Positions 7,755 to 16,972 of a stretch of 36,129 nucleotides of DNA are shown piece by piece. Both the position numbers and the translations under genes were made by a program. Source of the stretch: DAOUET01 sp034430155 (lineage in GTDB: Bacteria > Chloroflexota > Anaerolineae > Anaerolineales > UBA4823); the NCBI GenBank assembly GCA_034430155.1, contig DAOUET010000104.1:1-36129 (forward strand), read 5' to 3'. Under the pieces are notes generated by a model. The model saw only the letters and a program-made list of their open reading frames with translations, was not told where the DNA came from and ran no database searches. Every line of letters begins with the position of its first letter. Position 1 is the stretch's first letter.

Positions 7755-9697
7755 GCTTCCTGATTCCCGAGGAGTTCTTTCAAACGCGCTTTAAGCTCAG
7801 AGCGGCGCTGACGGTAAGCCCCCTCTGGTAAATCTCCGGTTTGGTAGAGATCATCCAGGGCAATGATGGCATCTACAATAGTGTCCGGGTCAGCGGAGAT
7901 TCTATCTGTGAAGAGGGCCGCCTCAGCGCTACCCGTGACAGCTTGCAATTCAGCCTGGCCCCGAAGCTGGTTTCGGCGATAAAGCCAAACCCCGGCCGCG
8001 ATCAGAGCCAATCCGAAGGCAGCCAGCCCGATAACCAAACTGGTACTGGAACCACTGACGAGACTGGAAGCTGCACTGGGGCGTCCTGAAACCTGTAAAG
8101 CGAGGGTAGTTCCGGCTGCCAACATCTCTCCCGAATACATGTGGTAAGTCATACCCTGGACGTCACGAGTGCCTTCATCCTTGAACTGATCACTCTTAAT
8201 GTTTAGACCGTCTTCGGGCACCAGGATCACGACGGCATTCACCGGGAGCGTAAGGGGTTGGACCAGGTCCAGTTTGCGCTGATAGGGCATTTCGTAAGCA
8301 AATACGATTTGATGTTGACCCGATCCGGGTCTGACCGGAGCGGTATCGCCGAACCCACTGGATGTCTCGACATAGCGTCCACCCAAGGCGCCATCCTCAA
8401 ACTGCAGATTGGTAGCACCTTCGGGAAGGTCGATAGTGATGGTGGGCGCTCCTGCTTGGGCTGCGGTAAAGGTGCGATCGCTGAGATTAGAGACGATGTA
8501 GAGCTCAACAACTTGTAGCGTATTCGGTTCGATATAATCGAAGAATATGTGCAGGCGATCTACACTAAGAACGGTGGGATCGGTGGTGGTTTCGAAGATG
8601 GGGATGGTGAGATCGATGTTATGGGTCCCATCCTCAATTACGGATATGTCCGAACTGTAGGTGGTCTGGTCATATTCCGTGCTGGCGATAAAGACTCGCC
8701 CGAGGGGCATATCGACATCTTGAAAAGAATAAGTGCCATCTGATTTAAGGGTGGTGCTGATAGTATAGGTCTCCTGCATATCATCAAAACCATGCAAAGT
8801 GACTGCTAAACCATGGGGGACATCACCACCGGAGGAATTTATTACAGTACCAGTGACACTACCAACTTCTGAAAGCGTTGAAGTGATTGTGGATGTAGGC
8901 GTGATACCTGCCTGAGGGGTAGCTTCAGGTTTGGGAGTATTTTCCAACCCAGCGGTTTCTCCTGAACCCGCAGCAGCTCTGGAAGATGCGAAGGTTAAAG
9001 AACGCAGATAATCTGTAAGCGCCCAGCGTTGGTCTGGCGACAATTGATCGGCAAAGGCGGGCATGGAGGGAGTCAGACCTGCGGTAATGGCCTGGTAGAG
9101 ATCATTGGGGGATTTTTTCACCATCGATAGCTGGTCCGTGATATCGATGAGCGATGTTTCCAGATCGGCGGCATCGGGACCATCACCCTGACCAGTGGCA
9201 CCATGGCAATTGGCACAGTTGGCCTGATAGAGTTCCTGCCCTTTAGAAACCATATTTGGGGAGGTACTAAGGGTATAGAGGTATGCAACCACGTCCCAAC
9301 GCTGTCGCTCTGATAGGCTATTGAAGGGAGGCATAAAGCGCTCCAGGTTACCTGTTGTTATGGTGGTATACCAGTCAACGGGAGCAGATTGGCGAGCGAG
9401 TGCGGAGGAACCTAAGGGAGCCGGAGGGTTGGGAAGCTGGTTGGCCTGAGGACCATCCCCTAAACCATTTTGACCATGGCAAGGGGCACACTTCTCGATA
9501 AAGATGGGTTCACCCTGAGCAGGATCGGGTGGCACCAAGGGGTAAAGTGGGCCGGTCGGCGCGGATTGGGTGGGCAGGATGGCCGAGGATACTTCTGCGC
9601 CTGGGGGAGGAGTAATATCTGCCGCCAGAGAGAAATTGGAGCAGGCGGCGAGTAACAAGGTACCGGAAATGATTACTAAAAACTTCAATCTAAACAT
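7751..9697 (-). CDS. Diheme cytochrome c lipoprotein with beta domains, TM anchor and short helical tail
   Basis: The start at 9697 (648 residues) is chosen because it gives a clean lipoprotein signal ending LLLAAC (C19); a 37-residue longer frame has no signal character. Two class I cytochrome c domains follow, with hemes at CAPCH (C70, C73, H74) and CANCH (C161, C164, H165), each with a distal Met in a P-F/Y-like context. After a Ser/Thr/Pro linker comes a carboxypeptidase-regulatory-like beta domain and a second beta-rich region. Then come a transmembrane helix (VIGLAAFGLALIAAGVWLY) and a ~50-residue cytoplasmic helical tail with ARLKELL near the end. It lies inside the Ccm operon, 47 bases after the CcmI-like gene, and overlaps ccmA. 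It may be a redox partner or a heme acceptor during maturation; this is inference. Confidence 0.85.
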   Translation of the reverse strand: MFRLKFLVIISGTLLLAACSNFSLAADITPPPGAEVSSAILPTQSAPTGPLYPLVPPDPAQGEPIFIEKCAPCHGQNGLGDGPQANQLPNPPAPLGSSALARQSAPVDWYTTITTGNLERFMPPFNSLSERQRWDVVAYLYTLSTSPNMVSKGQELYQANCANCHGATGQGDGPDAADLETSLIDITDQLSMVKKSPNDLYQAITAGLTPSMPAFADQLSPDQRWALTDYLRSLTFASSRAAAGSGETAGLENTPKPEATPQAGITPTSTITSTLSEVGSVTGTVINSSGGDVPHGLAVTLHGFDDMQETYTISTTLKSDGTYSFQDVDMPLGRVFIASTEYDQTTYSSDISVIEDGTHNIDLTIPIFETTTDPTVLSVDRLHIFFDYIEPNTLQVVELYIVSNLSDRTFTAAQAGAPTITIDLPEGATNLQFEDGALGGRYVETSSGFGDTAPVRPGSGQHQIVFAYEMPYQRKLDLVQPLTLPVNAVVILVPEDGLNIKSDQFKDEGTRDVQGMTYHMYSGEMLAAGTTLALQVSGRPSAASSLVSGSSTSLVIGLAAFGLALIAAGVWLYRRNQLRGQAELQAVTGSAEAALFTDRISADPDTIVDAIIALDDLYQTGDLPEGAYRQRRSELKARLKELLGNQEA

Positions 9698-9744
9698 GGG
9701 ATTGGGTATTGGATGCAAGATCTCCGGAAACAGTTCGAACAAGT

Positions 9745-10341
9745 TTATGCAAGGCTGGCACCACATTTGGGGCAGAACCGGTCGGATTTCTGGATGGGAT
9801 TGCCACATTGGGAGCAGAAACCGGCCGATTTGTCCTGCCGACTCCGCCTTCGGGCAGCGATGCGCGCTTCGAGCTCATCATCCTGGTCGACCGTAGCGCT
9901 TACAGCAAAGGCCTGACTTGCGGGTTGTGGGATTCTCTCGAAGTCATCTGCGGTTGTTCCCGGAGAAGACGCTGGCCTTGGAGAAGGGCGGCGACCATGG
10001 GCGGCACGACGAGCGGCGATGGCGGCTTCGATGAGGGCTTCCATATCTTCATCTTTTGCCTGAGCTGCGTGTTCATCTATCTGGCGTAGTATGGCGGCGC
10101 CTTTCTGCAGCATAATCGCTCGTTGGACCGGATAATCCTGGTCGGGGATCTTTCCTAAAGAAAAATCGAAATCTAGCTCTTGAAGAGCATTAAGGATTCG
10201 GTCTTTTTCTGCCAGGAGGGAAGACAGGTCGTGTTCCTCCTGGCTGCGGGGCACTGCTTTGCGTTCAAGGAGAGGCCGACCAATAAATAGCCCTACAAAG
10301 ATCAGTAGGGCAGTGATGAGAAATAGAGAGCCTATATCCAT
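9745..10341 (-). CDS. CcmI-like membrane protein with C-terminal zinc ribbon
   Basis: This 198-residue protein has an N-terminal membrane helix (residues 5-20). A helical segment DRILNALQELDFDFSLGKIP follows and resembles the leucine-zipper region after the first helix of CcmI/CycH. The TPR apocytochrome-binding domain of proteobacterial CcmI is missing. A Pro/Ala/Arg-rich linker leads to a zinc ribbon with C176, C179, C190 and C193 (CSQC...CPKC). It starts three bases after ccmG and sits where ccmI would be expected. A role in handling apocytochromes or scaffolding CcmFH is plausible; the zinc ribbon makes it unlike the standard family member. Confidence 0.7.
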   Translation of the reverse strand: MDIGSLFLITALLIFVGLFIGRPLLERKAVPRSQEEHDLSSLLAEKDRILNALQELDFDFSLGKIPDQDYPVQRAIMLQKGAAILRQIDEHAAQAKDEDMEALIEAAIAARRAAHGRRPSPRPASSPGTTADDFERIPQPASQAFAVSATVDQDDELEARIAARRRSRQDKSAGFCSQCGNPIQKSDRFCPKCGASLA

Positions 10342-10344
10342 CGA

Positions 10345-10947
10345 TCAGGGTTCCAAGAGTGGGTCAATGACAGCTTGAATATCAGCCAGGGAGATGAATG
10401 GGCCTTTTTGAAAGTAAGCGAGTTTTCCTTGTTGGTTGATGAAAAAGGTTTCGGGGACGCCTCTGATGCGGTAGGCCTGGGAAATACGAGTACCTAAATC
10501 GGGCCCGTTGGGAAACGTGATGTTAAATTTATCCAGATATGCTAAAGCTTCTGGCTCGGTATCCACATAATCCACACCCAGAAAGACCACCTCGCCTCCC
10601 GGTTTGTAGTGCTGCCAGGCAGCTTCGAGATCGGCGGCTTCTTCCTCGCAAGGTTTGCACCATGAAGCCCAGAAGTTCACGACTATGACCTTGCCAGCCA
10701 GATCAGCCATGGTGATTTGTTTCCCATCAAAGGTGCTCAAGGTGAAGGAGGGCGCGTTTTCGCCTTTGCTGACCGGCCCTCGTTGTGAACGTAACAGGCC
10801 GAGCGCCAGGATAGCCAGCAAAGCCAATATTGCTCCCCAGGCAAGCAAAGCGCCCCAAGAAATCCCCAATAGCGTGGCTCGCCTCCCTTGCGAATTTGGG
10901 GGCACGGTATTATCAGAGGCAGAGGCTGCCGTTGGCAATTCTGACAT
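10345..10947 (-). CDS. ccmG: Membrane-anchored thiol-disulfide oxidoreductase CcmG/ResA type
   Basis: The protein has 200 residues: a membrane helix at about 28-52, then a thioredoxin fold with the active site WCKPC (C97, C100) in the context NFWASWCKPCEEE and a cis-Pro region RGVPETFF. Such proteins reduce the CxxCH cysteines of apocytochromes, directly or through CcmH, before heme attachment on the outer face of the membrane. A GGAG site lies six bases upstream of the ATG. It follows ccmH by 54 bases and precedes the CcmI-like gene by three. Confidence 0.88.
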   Translation of the reverse strand: MSELPTAASASDNTVPPNSQGRRATLLGISWGALLAWGAILALLAILALGLLRSQRGPVSKGENAPSFTLSTFDGKQITMADLAGKVIVVNFWASWCKPCEEEAADLEAAWQHYKPGGEVVFLGVDYVDTEPEALAYLDKFNITFPNGPDLGTRISQAYRIRGVPETFFINQQGKLAYFQKGPFISLADIQAVIDPLLEP

Positions 10948-11001
10948 AATTTACTCCATTCTTACCGTTTACCAGCGACTGGTCAGGGACGAACAATTAT
11001 A

Positions 11002-11526
11002 TCAGCGTCTTCGGAGTTCTTCTTCCAAACGCACGATATATTCATCAGTGGGGGTCTCAGTAGAAATATCTTGAGAAACCTCGGCTGGCAGCGGTTTTTT
11101 CCATGCCTGCATAGCGCGGAAGAGAATGAAAATGCCGGCGATAATAGCCAGGGGTGGAATGACATATACAAGCCAGTTCAATCCATGTACTGGCGGGGTG
11201 GCCAAAACCCGGTCGCCATATTGCTGGACGAAGTAGGTTTTAATTTGGTCTGCTGACCAGCCTTGAGCGATTTTTTCGCGAATCAATTGGCGCCATTGGG
11301 CGCATGCCTGAGTCGGGCATACATCTAGAGGTACGTTTTCGCACACCGGACAGTAAAGCTGCTTGGCGATGGCATTGACCTGATCATCGCTGGGTGTCGA
11401 GGGCGGATTATCCTGCGCCAAGGTGAGGCTGGTTGTTAACAAGGCAAACAGCAAAGCTGCTAAGATTGCCGGCCAAAAGAAGCGATTGAACTGGTTGCCA
11501 GATAGATGTCTTTGAAGATATTTCAT
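11002..11526 (-). CDS. ccmH: Cytochrome c maturation protein CcmH (N-terminal type)
   Basis: The protein has 174 residues with a signal/anchor helix (about 15-36), the redox motif YCPVC (C59, C62) where CcmH has LRCxxC, and a membrane helix near residues 118-140. The family interacts with CcmG and apocytochrome and keeps heme-site cysteines reduced. Here a second cysteine pair (C70 and C75, in CPTQAC) follows closely, and the usual Q after the second cysteine is E. The C-terminal ~30 residues are a charged cytoplasmic tail. No clear ribosome binding site precedes the ATG. Confidence 0.88.
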   Translation of the reverse strand: MKYLQRHLSGNQFNRFFWPAILAALLFALLTTSLTLAQDNPPSTPSDDQVNAIAKQLYCPVCENVPLDVCPTQACAQWRQLIREKIAQGWSADQIKTYFVQQYGDRVLATPPVHGLNWLVYVIPPLAIIAGIFILFRAMQAWKKPLPAEVSQDISTETPTDEYIVRLEEELRRR

Positions 11527-11630
11527 AAGAAATTAATTACTTGGAGCGACTCGTGAGGGTATTTAACGATGGGGAGCACAACCGGTGCGGCCACGTTTTT
11601 CTTCCAGCAACTCTCGAGAGGCGACACGGA

Positions 11631-13688
11631 TCAGACTTTGGCGGGTACATATGAACTCCGGCGAACGCGTAAGCGAGATGACGCGGGATCACGATCCGGC
11701 CAAGCGGCGACCAGTGTACCGAGAATGAAGACAAAACCACCCAACCAGAGCCAATTAACCAACGGGTTGTGGTAGATCTTGAAGGTAGCACCCTGGGAGG
11801 AGATGGGCTGCCAATCGACCAATAGCACGTAGAAATCATCTTCCCAAGTACTCCTCACCGCGGGGATGGTCATGGGTTGCTGCGATTCGTAATAATAGTC
11901 GCGTCGGGGATGGAGCTCCCCGACGAAGTTACCATTCTTATACACGCTGAGCACGGCGCGAGCGACATTACGCCCGTCAGGCGTGTCGAAAGTTGCCAAA
12001 GAATCATAGCGAACGCTGTAGTCTCCCAGGACAAGCTGCTGACCTTGAGGGATGGTACCCTGGGTTTCGGTCTGGAAGATTTCTATACCGATGACGCCGA
12101 GCGCCATCAGAATCACACCCAGGTGGATGACATAGCCACCATAACGGCGACGGTTGCGACCAGCCAGTTGCCATAAAGCAACCGGCATGCTCTCACCCGA
12201 TTTGCGATGGCGGGCCAAGGCACCCCGCCAGAATTCGTAAAGGGTGACGAAGGCCACAAAGGCCACCAACCAGAAACCGAGGATAGCAGCCGGTTGACGC
12301 ATACCACTTACCAGCAGAGCAGCTACGATAACCAGGGAAGCCAGCATTGGCTTCCAGACAGCCCGGCCCAAAGTCCTAGCAGTTGAGTGCCGCCAGGCTG
12401 CCAGCGGGGCCACTCCCATCAGGAATAACAATCCAGCAAAGAGCGGACCAGTAGCCCGTTCATAAAACGGTGGTCCTACGGTGACCTTTTGACCGGTTAC
12501 CAATTCTGAGATCAAGGGAAAGATGACGCCCCAGAAGCAGACTACCAGAATGCCGATAAAAAGCAGGTTATTGAGCAAGAAGAGAGATTCGCGCGATAGC
12601 AGGGAGGTCATCTGCGCTTCGGCCTTGAGGTCATTCCAGCGATTGAGGAGCAAGCCTAGAGAAGTTATAAAGGTGAGACCAATGAATCCAAAGAAGACTG
12701 GCCCAATAGCGCTCTGGGCAAATGCATGCACCGAAGACAACACGCCGGAGCGGGTCAGGAAGGTACCAAAGATCACCAAGTCATAAGTCAGGATGACCAG
12801 GATCATATTCCAGTGTTTGAGCATGCCGCGTTTTTCCTGGATCATGACCGAATGCAAGAAGGCTGTGCCGGTAAGCCAGGGCATAAAGGCAGCGATTTCA
12901 ACCGGATCCCAACCCCAATAGCCGCCCCAACCGAGCACGTCATAAGCCCAACGACCACCTAAGAGCAACCCGAGAGAAAGGAATAACCAGGCTACCAGGG
13001 ACCAGCGCCGGGTGATACGGATCCAGCGGTCGTCGGTACGCCCGGTGATGAGAGCAGCCATAGCAAAGGCGTAAGGAATAACAAAGGAGACAAACCCCAG
13101 GTATAACATGGGAGGATGAATGATCATGCCTGGGTGCCGCAGAAGTGGGTTCAAACCGTTGCCATCCGTGGGGATGTAAGGGAAGGCGCCCGCGGGTTGG
13201 AGCAAGGCGGTTTTTACCTGCCCTGAGGCTGTTTGCCACAAACGGGCGAAAGGGTTTTCGAGAAAGATTGACAAGCTCAAGAAAAAAGCCAAGGTGACCA
13301 GGGAGACAACAATCACCCACGGGAGAAACTCACGGTCTCGCTTCCATTTTCGCAAGGTGACTGCTGAAGCAAAAGCTGACATCAACCAGGACCAGAACAC
13401 GAGCGAGCCAGCCTGCCCACCCCATAAAGCGGTCACCTTGAGATACAACGGCATACTCCTGCTGGTGACGTTGGCTACATAAGCAACTTCGTAGTGGTTA
13501 GAAACGAGTAGGTAGATGATGCTGAGGGCCGCGACGGTGACGAGCGGCCAGGTAAGCAGCATAGCATTACGGGCGCTATCCACCCAATAGGGAGCATGCT
13601 TACGAACGCCGTAGATTGCTGCTCCCACACCATATACTGAGACAAGAAAAGTTATAACCAGGGCACCATAGCCAAGATTGGCAACCAT
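11631..13688 (-). CDS. ccmF: Cytochrome c heme lyase subunit CcmF
   Basis: This 685-residue polytopic protein has about 13-15 membrane helices. The family signatures are clear: LWGGQAGSLVFW (89-100), the HPGMIIHPP segment with histidines (185-193), and the WWD heme-binding segment WGGYWGWDPVE (254-264). CcmF with CcmH forms the lyase that transfers heme from CcmE to the apocytochrome. The ATG is preceded by GGAG at a spacing of seven. The stop is followed by 104 bases without a gene before ccmH. Confidence 0.94.
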   Translation of the reverse strand: MVANLGYGALVITFLVSVYGVGAAIYGVRKHAPYWVDSARNAMLLTWPLVTVAALSIIYLLVSNHYEVAYVANVTSRSMPLYLKVTALWGGQAGSLVFWSWLMSAFASAVTLRKWKRDREFLPWVIVVSLVTLAFFLSLSIFLENPFARLWQTASGQVKTALLQPAGAFPYIPTDGNGLNPLLRHPGMIIHPPMLYLGFVSFVIPYAFAMAALITGRTDDRWIRITRRWSLVAWLFLSLGLLLGGRWAYDVLGWGGYWGWDPVEIAAFMPWLTGTAFLHSVMIQEKRGMLKHWNMILVILTYDLVIFGTFLTRSGVLSSVHAFAQSAIGPVFFGFIGLTFITSLGLLLNRWNDLKAEAQMTSLLSRESLFLLNNLLFIGILVVCFWGVIFPLISELVTGQKVTVGPPFYERATGPLFAGLLFLMGVAPLAAWRHSTARTLGRAVWKPMLASLVIVAALLVSGMRQPAAILGFWLVAFVAFVTLYEFWRGALARHRKSGESMPVALWQLAGRNRRRYGGYVIHLGVILMALGVIGIEIFQTETQGTIPQGQQLVLGDYSVRYDSLATFDTPDGRNVARAVLSVYKNGNFVGELHPRRDYYYESQQPMTIPAVRSTWEDDFYVLLVDWQPISSQGATFKIYHNPLVNWLWLGGFVFILGTLVAAWPDRDPASSRLRVRRSSYVPAKV

Positions 13689-13791
13689 TAAGGAACTCCA
13701 AAAAGTGCAGGGATTGTGAGGATAGTCAACGAATTAAGGAAGCACACAATAGATCGCCGATAAAACAAGTCCGGCTGAGAGGCTGAAAGCG

Positions 13792-14304
13792 CTAGCCTTC
13801 AACCTGGTTAGGGATATCCTCTTGATATTTAGTGGGACATTTGAGCAGCAATTCATCAGCGTGGAAGACACCATCATCGGCCAGTTTGCCGGTCATAATG
13901 GCTTGAGCTTCGTCGCGCAGCAAGTCGGGTTTCGGGCCAACATAAACAACTTGCAGTCGTGTTCGATTCGGATCAGTGACGGCGGCGTGCAAAACGGCCC
14001 CTAGACCACCCTGGGCTTCAATTTCCTTATTATCACCAGGTACATGGGCTACTGTGAAGCTCAGTGTCAGGGTTTGAGGGTCGTACTGGATGGAATCACC
14101 GATGACTGCTCCGGAGACACGCACATCCCGATCGAGGAGGTTTTCTCCTTTAGCGACAAGTTCATCCACGGTCACGAAGTATTGGGCGCTGGCTTGAGTA
14201 GATGTCACAATCAAGTATACGATAGCTGCAACGATGAGCAAACCACCGAGAATGAATTTCGTGCGACTGGGAGTGCCTGCCCGGGGGTTGATGGCTTCTT
14301 CCAT
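13792..14304 (-). CDS. ccmE: Heme chaperone CcmE, Cys (CxxxY) type
   Basis: The protein has 170 residues from the ATG at 14304, chosen because GGAGG lies eight bases upstream; the longer frame to 14358 lacks a site. An N-terminal membrane anchor (about 16-37) is followed by the OB-fold beta domain with VRVSGAVIGDS and ending in TGKLADDGVFHADELLLKCPTKYQE. The covalent heme ligand is C156 in CPTKY, replacing the His of the proteobacterial HxxxY motif. A CxxxY subgroup is known from archaea, Desulfovibrio and others. It is the first gene of the Ccm cluster and lies 103 bases ahead of ccmF. Confidence 0.93.
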   Translation of the reverse strand: MEEAINPRAGTPSRTKFILGGLLIVAAIVYLIVTSTQASAQYFVTVDELVAKGENLLDRDVRVSGAVIGDSIQYDPQTLTLSFTVAHVPGDNKEIEAQGGLGAVLHAAVTDPNRTRLQVVYVGPKPDLLRDEAQAIMTGKLADDGVFHADELLLKCPTKYQEDIPNQVEG

Positions 14305-14563
14305 GTTTTCTGCCTCCATTAGACAAATGCTGCTTGAACCTGGTTGGACCTGGTGCAAGTCAAAGAGTCCGTAATTTTAAATTTTGTCATATTATTATTA
14401 ATGTAACCTGAGAAGACCCCAAAAAGTGCATGAGAAACAGTCACCCAATCGATCCTATAGTATATTTCGCCAAAATGACATCGCTCCTGCTATATAGATT
14501 CTCTGATTGAGCTTATGAGTGAGGCTGTTAGCCCACCTTAAACTTAGCTGGGGACATGATATT

Positions 14564-15250
14564 CTATAATTCTATCAGACCAGTACGGATAGCGAATTTT
14601 ACCAATTCTGTTCGAGAGTGCAAGTTGAGCTTGTTCATGATGCGCTCGCGATGTCTGGCGACAGTCTTATGGCTAATGCCAAGCCGATCACCAATTTGCG
14701 GGTTGGTGAGTCCCAGGGCGACGGCTTCCAGCACCTGGCGCTCGCGACGGCTGAGCACTTGCACAGCTTGCTGTTGTTCTTGGTTGGGGAGTTCGAGGCG
14801 CGACTCGGGCGGTAACCCGTTTAATAAACGCTGGTAGTCTTCAAGTAACCAACGGGCGAGAGCTGGTTGAAGGTAGACGTTTCCTTCAGCGACGGAGCGA
14901 ACAGCTGCAAGCAGTTCCTGAGCTGCAGCTTGCTTGGTGATATAGCCGGTTGCTCCTGCTGCAAGCATTTCGAAGAAATATTGTTTGTCCTGATGGATAG
15001 TAAGGGCAAGCACCTGGCACTCCGGACAAATCTCTTTCAGGCGCCGGGTGGCTTCTAATCCGTCCAATCCCGGCATGGTTATATCCATAACTGCAATATC
15101 CGGGCGAACCTCCTGAGCACGCTGGATGGCTTGCTCACCTTCGCCGGCTTCGGCGACCACTTCAAACCCCTGTTGCGATTCTAAGAAGGATCTCAGTCCT
15201 GCGCGGACAACTTCATGATCATCGACCAACATTAAACGGATGGTTTTCAT
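14564..15250 (-). CDS. NarL/FixJ-family response regulator
   Basis: The protein has 228 residues. The receiver domain has acidic residues D10 and D11, phosphoacceptor D56 (VMDITMPGLDG), a conserved Thr in LALT and a Lys in YITK. A LuxR-type helix-turn-helix occupies about residues 164-225 (LSRRERQVLEAVALG, then ISHKTVARHRERIMNKL). Its start overlaps the end of the kinase gene by 32 bases, so the two form a co-translated pair. It lies 259 bases upstream of ccmE on the same strand and next to the divergent cytochrome operon, making these genes the likely targets. The signal is unknown. Confidence 0.92.
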   Translation of the reverse strand: MKTIRLMLVDDHEVVRAGLRSFLESQQGFEVVAEAGEGEQAIQRAQEVRPDIAVMDITMPGLDGLEATRRLKEICPECQVLALTIHQDKQYFFEMLAAGATGYITKQAAAQELLAAVRSVAEGNVYLQPALARWLLEDYQRLLNGLPPESRLELPNQEQQQAVQVLSRRERQVLEAVALGLTNPQIGDRLGISHKTVARHRERIMNKLNLHSRTELVKFAIRTGLIEL

Positions 15251-16784
15251 GGCTGACTCCCTGCCTGTCCTTCTTCCTTAACAGATTATGCCTCGGGTGA
15301 AAATCACCCGATTGTATATTTAACAGCGGTATGACGACCTCAACAATAGTACCTTGACCGGGAGCAGAATGGATATGGAAGTCGCCGCTGAGAGCTTCGG
15401 CCCTTTCTCGCATACCTGCTAATCCCCATCCGCGCGGTGGAGAAAGAGACTCTCTGACATTAAAACCAACCCCAGCATCGCTAACTCGCAAGACGACGGT
15501 TTGTGATTCGAATATCAGCTCAAGCGAGCACTGATTGGTTTGAGCGTGGCGGCTGACATTGGAAAGAGCTTCTTGCGCTACGCGAAAAACAACTGTCTCG
15601 ACCAGGGGATCTAGGCGTTGCTTGGCGCCGTTTAGTTTCAGGGTAATTTCAAGCCCTAAACTTTTCCTGCCTTCGTCAACCAAGTACTGGAGGGTTGCTA
15701 CCAGACCAAGGTCATCCAGCTGTGCTGGGCGTAGGTCGTGCACAAGACGGTAGACGCCCTCGGACATTTGTTGGCTGAGGTCTTGAAGATGAGTGAACAG
15801 ATTAGTGATATCGACCCTGTCTGGCAGGATATTACGCAAGGCCGCTAGATTCAAGGTAAAAGCGGTCAAAACCTGAGCGGTTTCATCATGAAGTTCACGA
15901 GCGATGCGGGCACGTTCCTCTTCCTGGGCGATAACGATGTGGCGCAGCAACTCACGACGCAAAGATTCTCTTTCTACCAGATCTTGTTGAACCTGCTCGA
16001 GGGCTTTTACGCGAGCTTGTTGGGCGCTGATGAGCTGGTGCTCCCTGTGGCGTTCAATCGCTTGAATGGCGAGAATAAGATTGATTGTAACTAGGACCGC
16101 CAAGGAGGCGCGCACTACCTGTATCGGGAAACCAGTAAATACTAAGAACAATTCAGCGTTGAGGGTGTTTGCGGGAAACATGTCTGTAGAGGTGGCGAAG
16201 ATTTGGGTAACGCCATAAACCGCCATCCCGATAGCAGCCCAGCGGAAGCGAGCAGCCAGCTGCTGGCTTATTTCCAAACCTACCTGGCGAGAGCGGGTGT
16301 AAAGCGCTATGCCAGCCAGAATACCCCCGGGGACCGCAAGAAGATATCGGGTGAGTGCATCAGCTCGCTGAATGATGTGCTGAGGGTCTATGCGGTAATT
16401 GAGAGCTATCAAAAAAAAGTCCACCGCGAGCATGCCCGCTAGTAAATAAATAGCCAGACGAGGTGTATGCCTGAAAGGTTGCAGGGTATGCAGAGCAAAG
16501 GCAACCAAGGGGATAAAAGAAACGGTTAAAAGGCTCACTCGCAACCAAGATATCTCAGAAGGGAAAGGCAATCCCAACCACACCCCTTGAAGAAGAATAA
16601 TTTCCATCCATTCATGAACCCCATGAAGGATTCCAAAGACAGCCAACAGACGTAAAGCGCTTCTGTTCGTGAGCAAAGGAGACCGGCCAGTCTCCAGGGA
16701 TAATGCAACCCCCATGGTAAAGAAAGAAAGCCCATAGATGAAGAATACGAAGACGATGCCGAGATGTAAACTAGAGAGAGCCAT
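15219..16784 (-). CDS. Membrane sensor histidine kinase, HisKA_3 (NarX/DesK-like) type
   Basis: This 521-residue protein starts with seven hydrophobic helices over residues ~5-240 (a membrane-embedded sensor, with no periplasmic PAS or Cache domain visible), followed by a coiled-coil (245-285). The phosphoacceptor box has H299 in ARELHDE, and the ATPase domain has GVGFN and GWGLAGMRERAE motifs. The family phosphorylates NarL-type regulators, here the overlapping downstream gene. A GAGGAG site lies seven bases before the ATG. The membrane sensor contains several His residues (H54, H57 in LHGVHEW) that might bind a ligand or heme; that is speculation. Confidence 0.9.
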   Translation of the reverse strand: MALSSLHLGIVFVFFIYGLSFFTMGVALSLETGRSPLLTNRSALRLLAVFGILHGVHEWMEIILLQGVWLGLPFPSEISWLRVSLLTVSFIPLVAFALHTLQPFRHTPRLAIYLLAGMLAVDFFLIALNYRIDPQHIIQRADALTRYLLAVPGGILAGIALYTRSRQVGLEISQQLAARFRWAAIGMAVYGVTQIFATSTDMFPANTLNAELFLVFTGFPIQVVRASLAVLVTINLILAIQAIERHREHQLISAQQARVKALEQVQQDLVERESLRRELLRHIVIAQEEERARIARELHDETAQVLTAFTLNLAALRNILPDRVDITNLFTHLQDLSQQMSEGVYRLVHDLRPAQLDDLGLVATLQYLVDEGRKSLGLEITLKLNGAKQRLDPLVETVVFRVAQEALSNVSRHAQTNQCSLELIFESQTVVLRVSDAGVGFNVRESLSPPRGWGLAGMRERAEALSGDFHIHSAPGQGTIVEVVIPLLNIQSGDFHPRHNLLRKKDRQGVSHENHPFNVGR

Positions 16785-16849
16785 AGAGATACTCCTCGTT
16801 ATTGGGTATTTTACAGCAATCGAGCGATATCGATAGGATAATGTATGTT

Positions 16850-16912
16850 ACATTTGTCACATCTTGAGTAGGACATATTCCCCTAATCTGGCATTAATAT
16901 CCAGGATATAAT
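16850..16912 (+). promoter_or_regulatory. Regulated promoter of the octaheme cytochrome operon
   Basis: Two direct repeats, ACATTTGTCAC (16850-16860) and ACATATTCCCC (16873-16883), lie 23 bases apart. They are followed by TAATCT (16884-16889), a 17-base spacer and TATAAT (16907-16912). The same arrangement, with the same 17-base spacer and the same distance from the second repeat to the -10 box, stands before the decaheme gene. The repeats would centre near -41 and -64 relative to a start at about 16919, as expected for an activator. The -35 box is poor, which fits activator dependence. Confidence 0.55.
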
Positions 16913-16972
16913 ACATAGGGTGAACAACCCAAATCCCCCTCGCACAGGGAGGTTTAATTTGCGAGAGGTTTC

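Noticed and set aside
11537..11839. 100-residue minus frame overlapping the end of ccmF
   Set aside because: It is an out-of-frame shadow of ccmF; the ccmF frame carries the family motifs.
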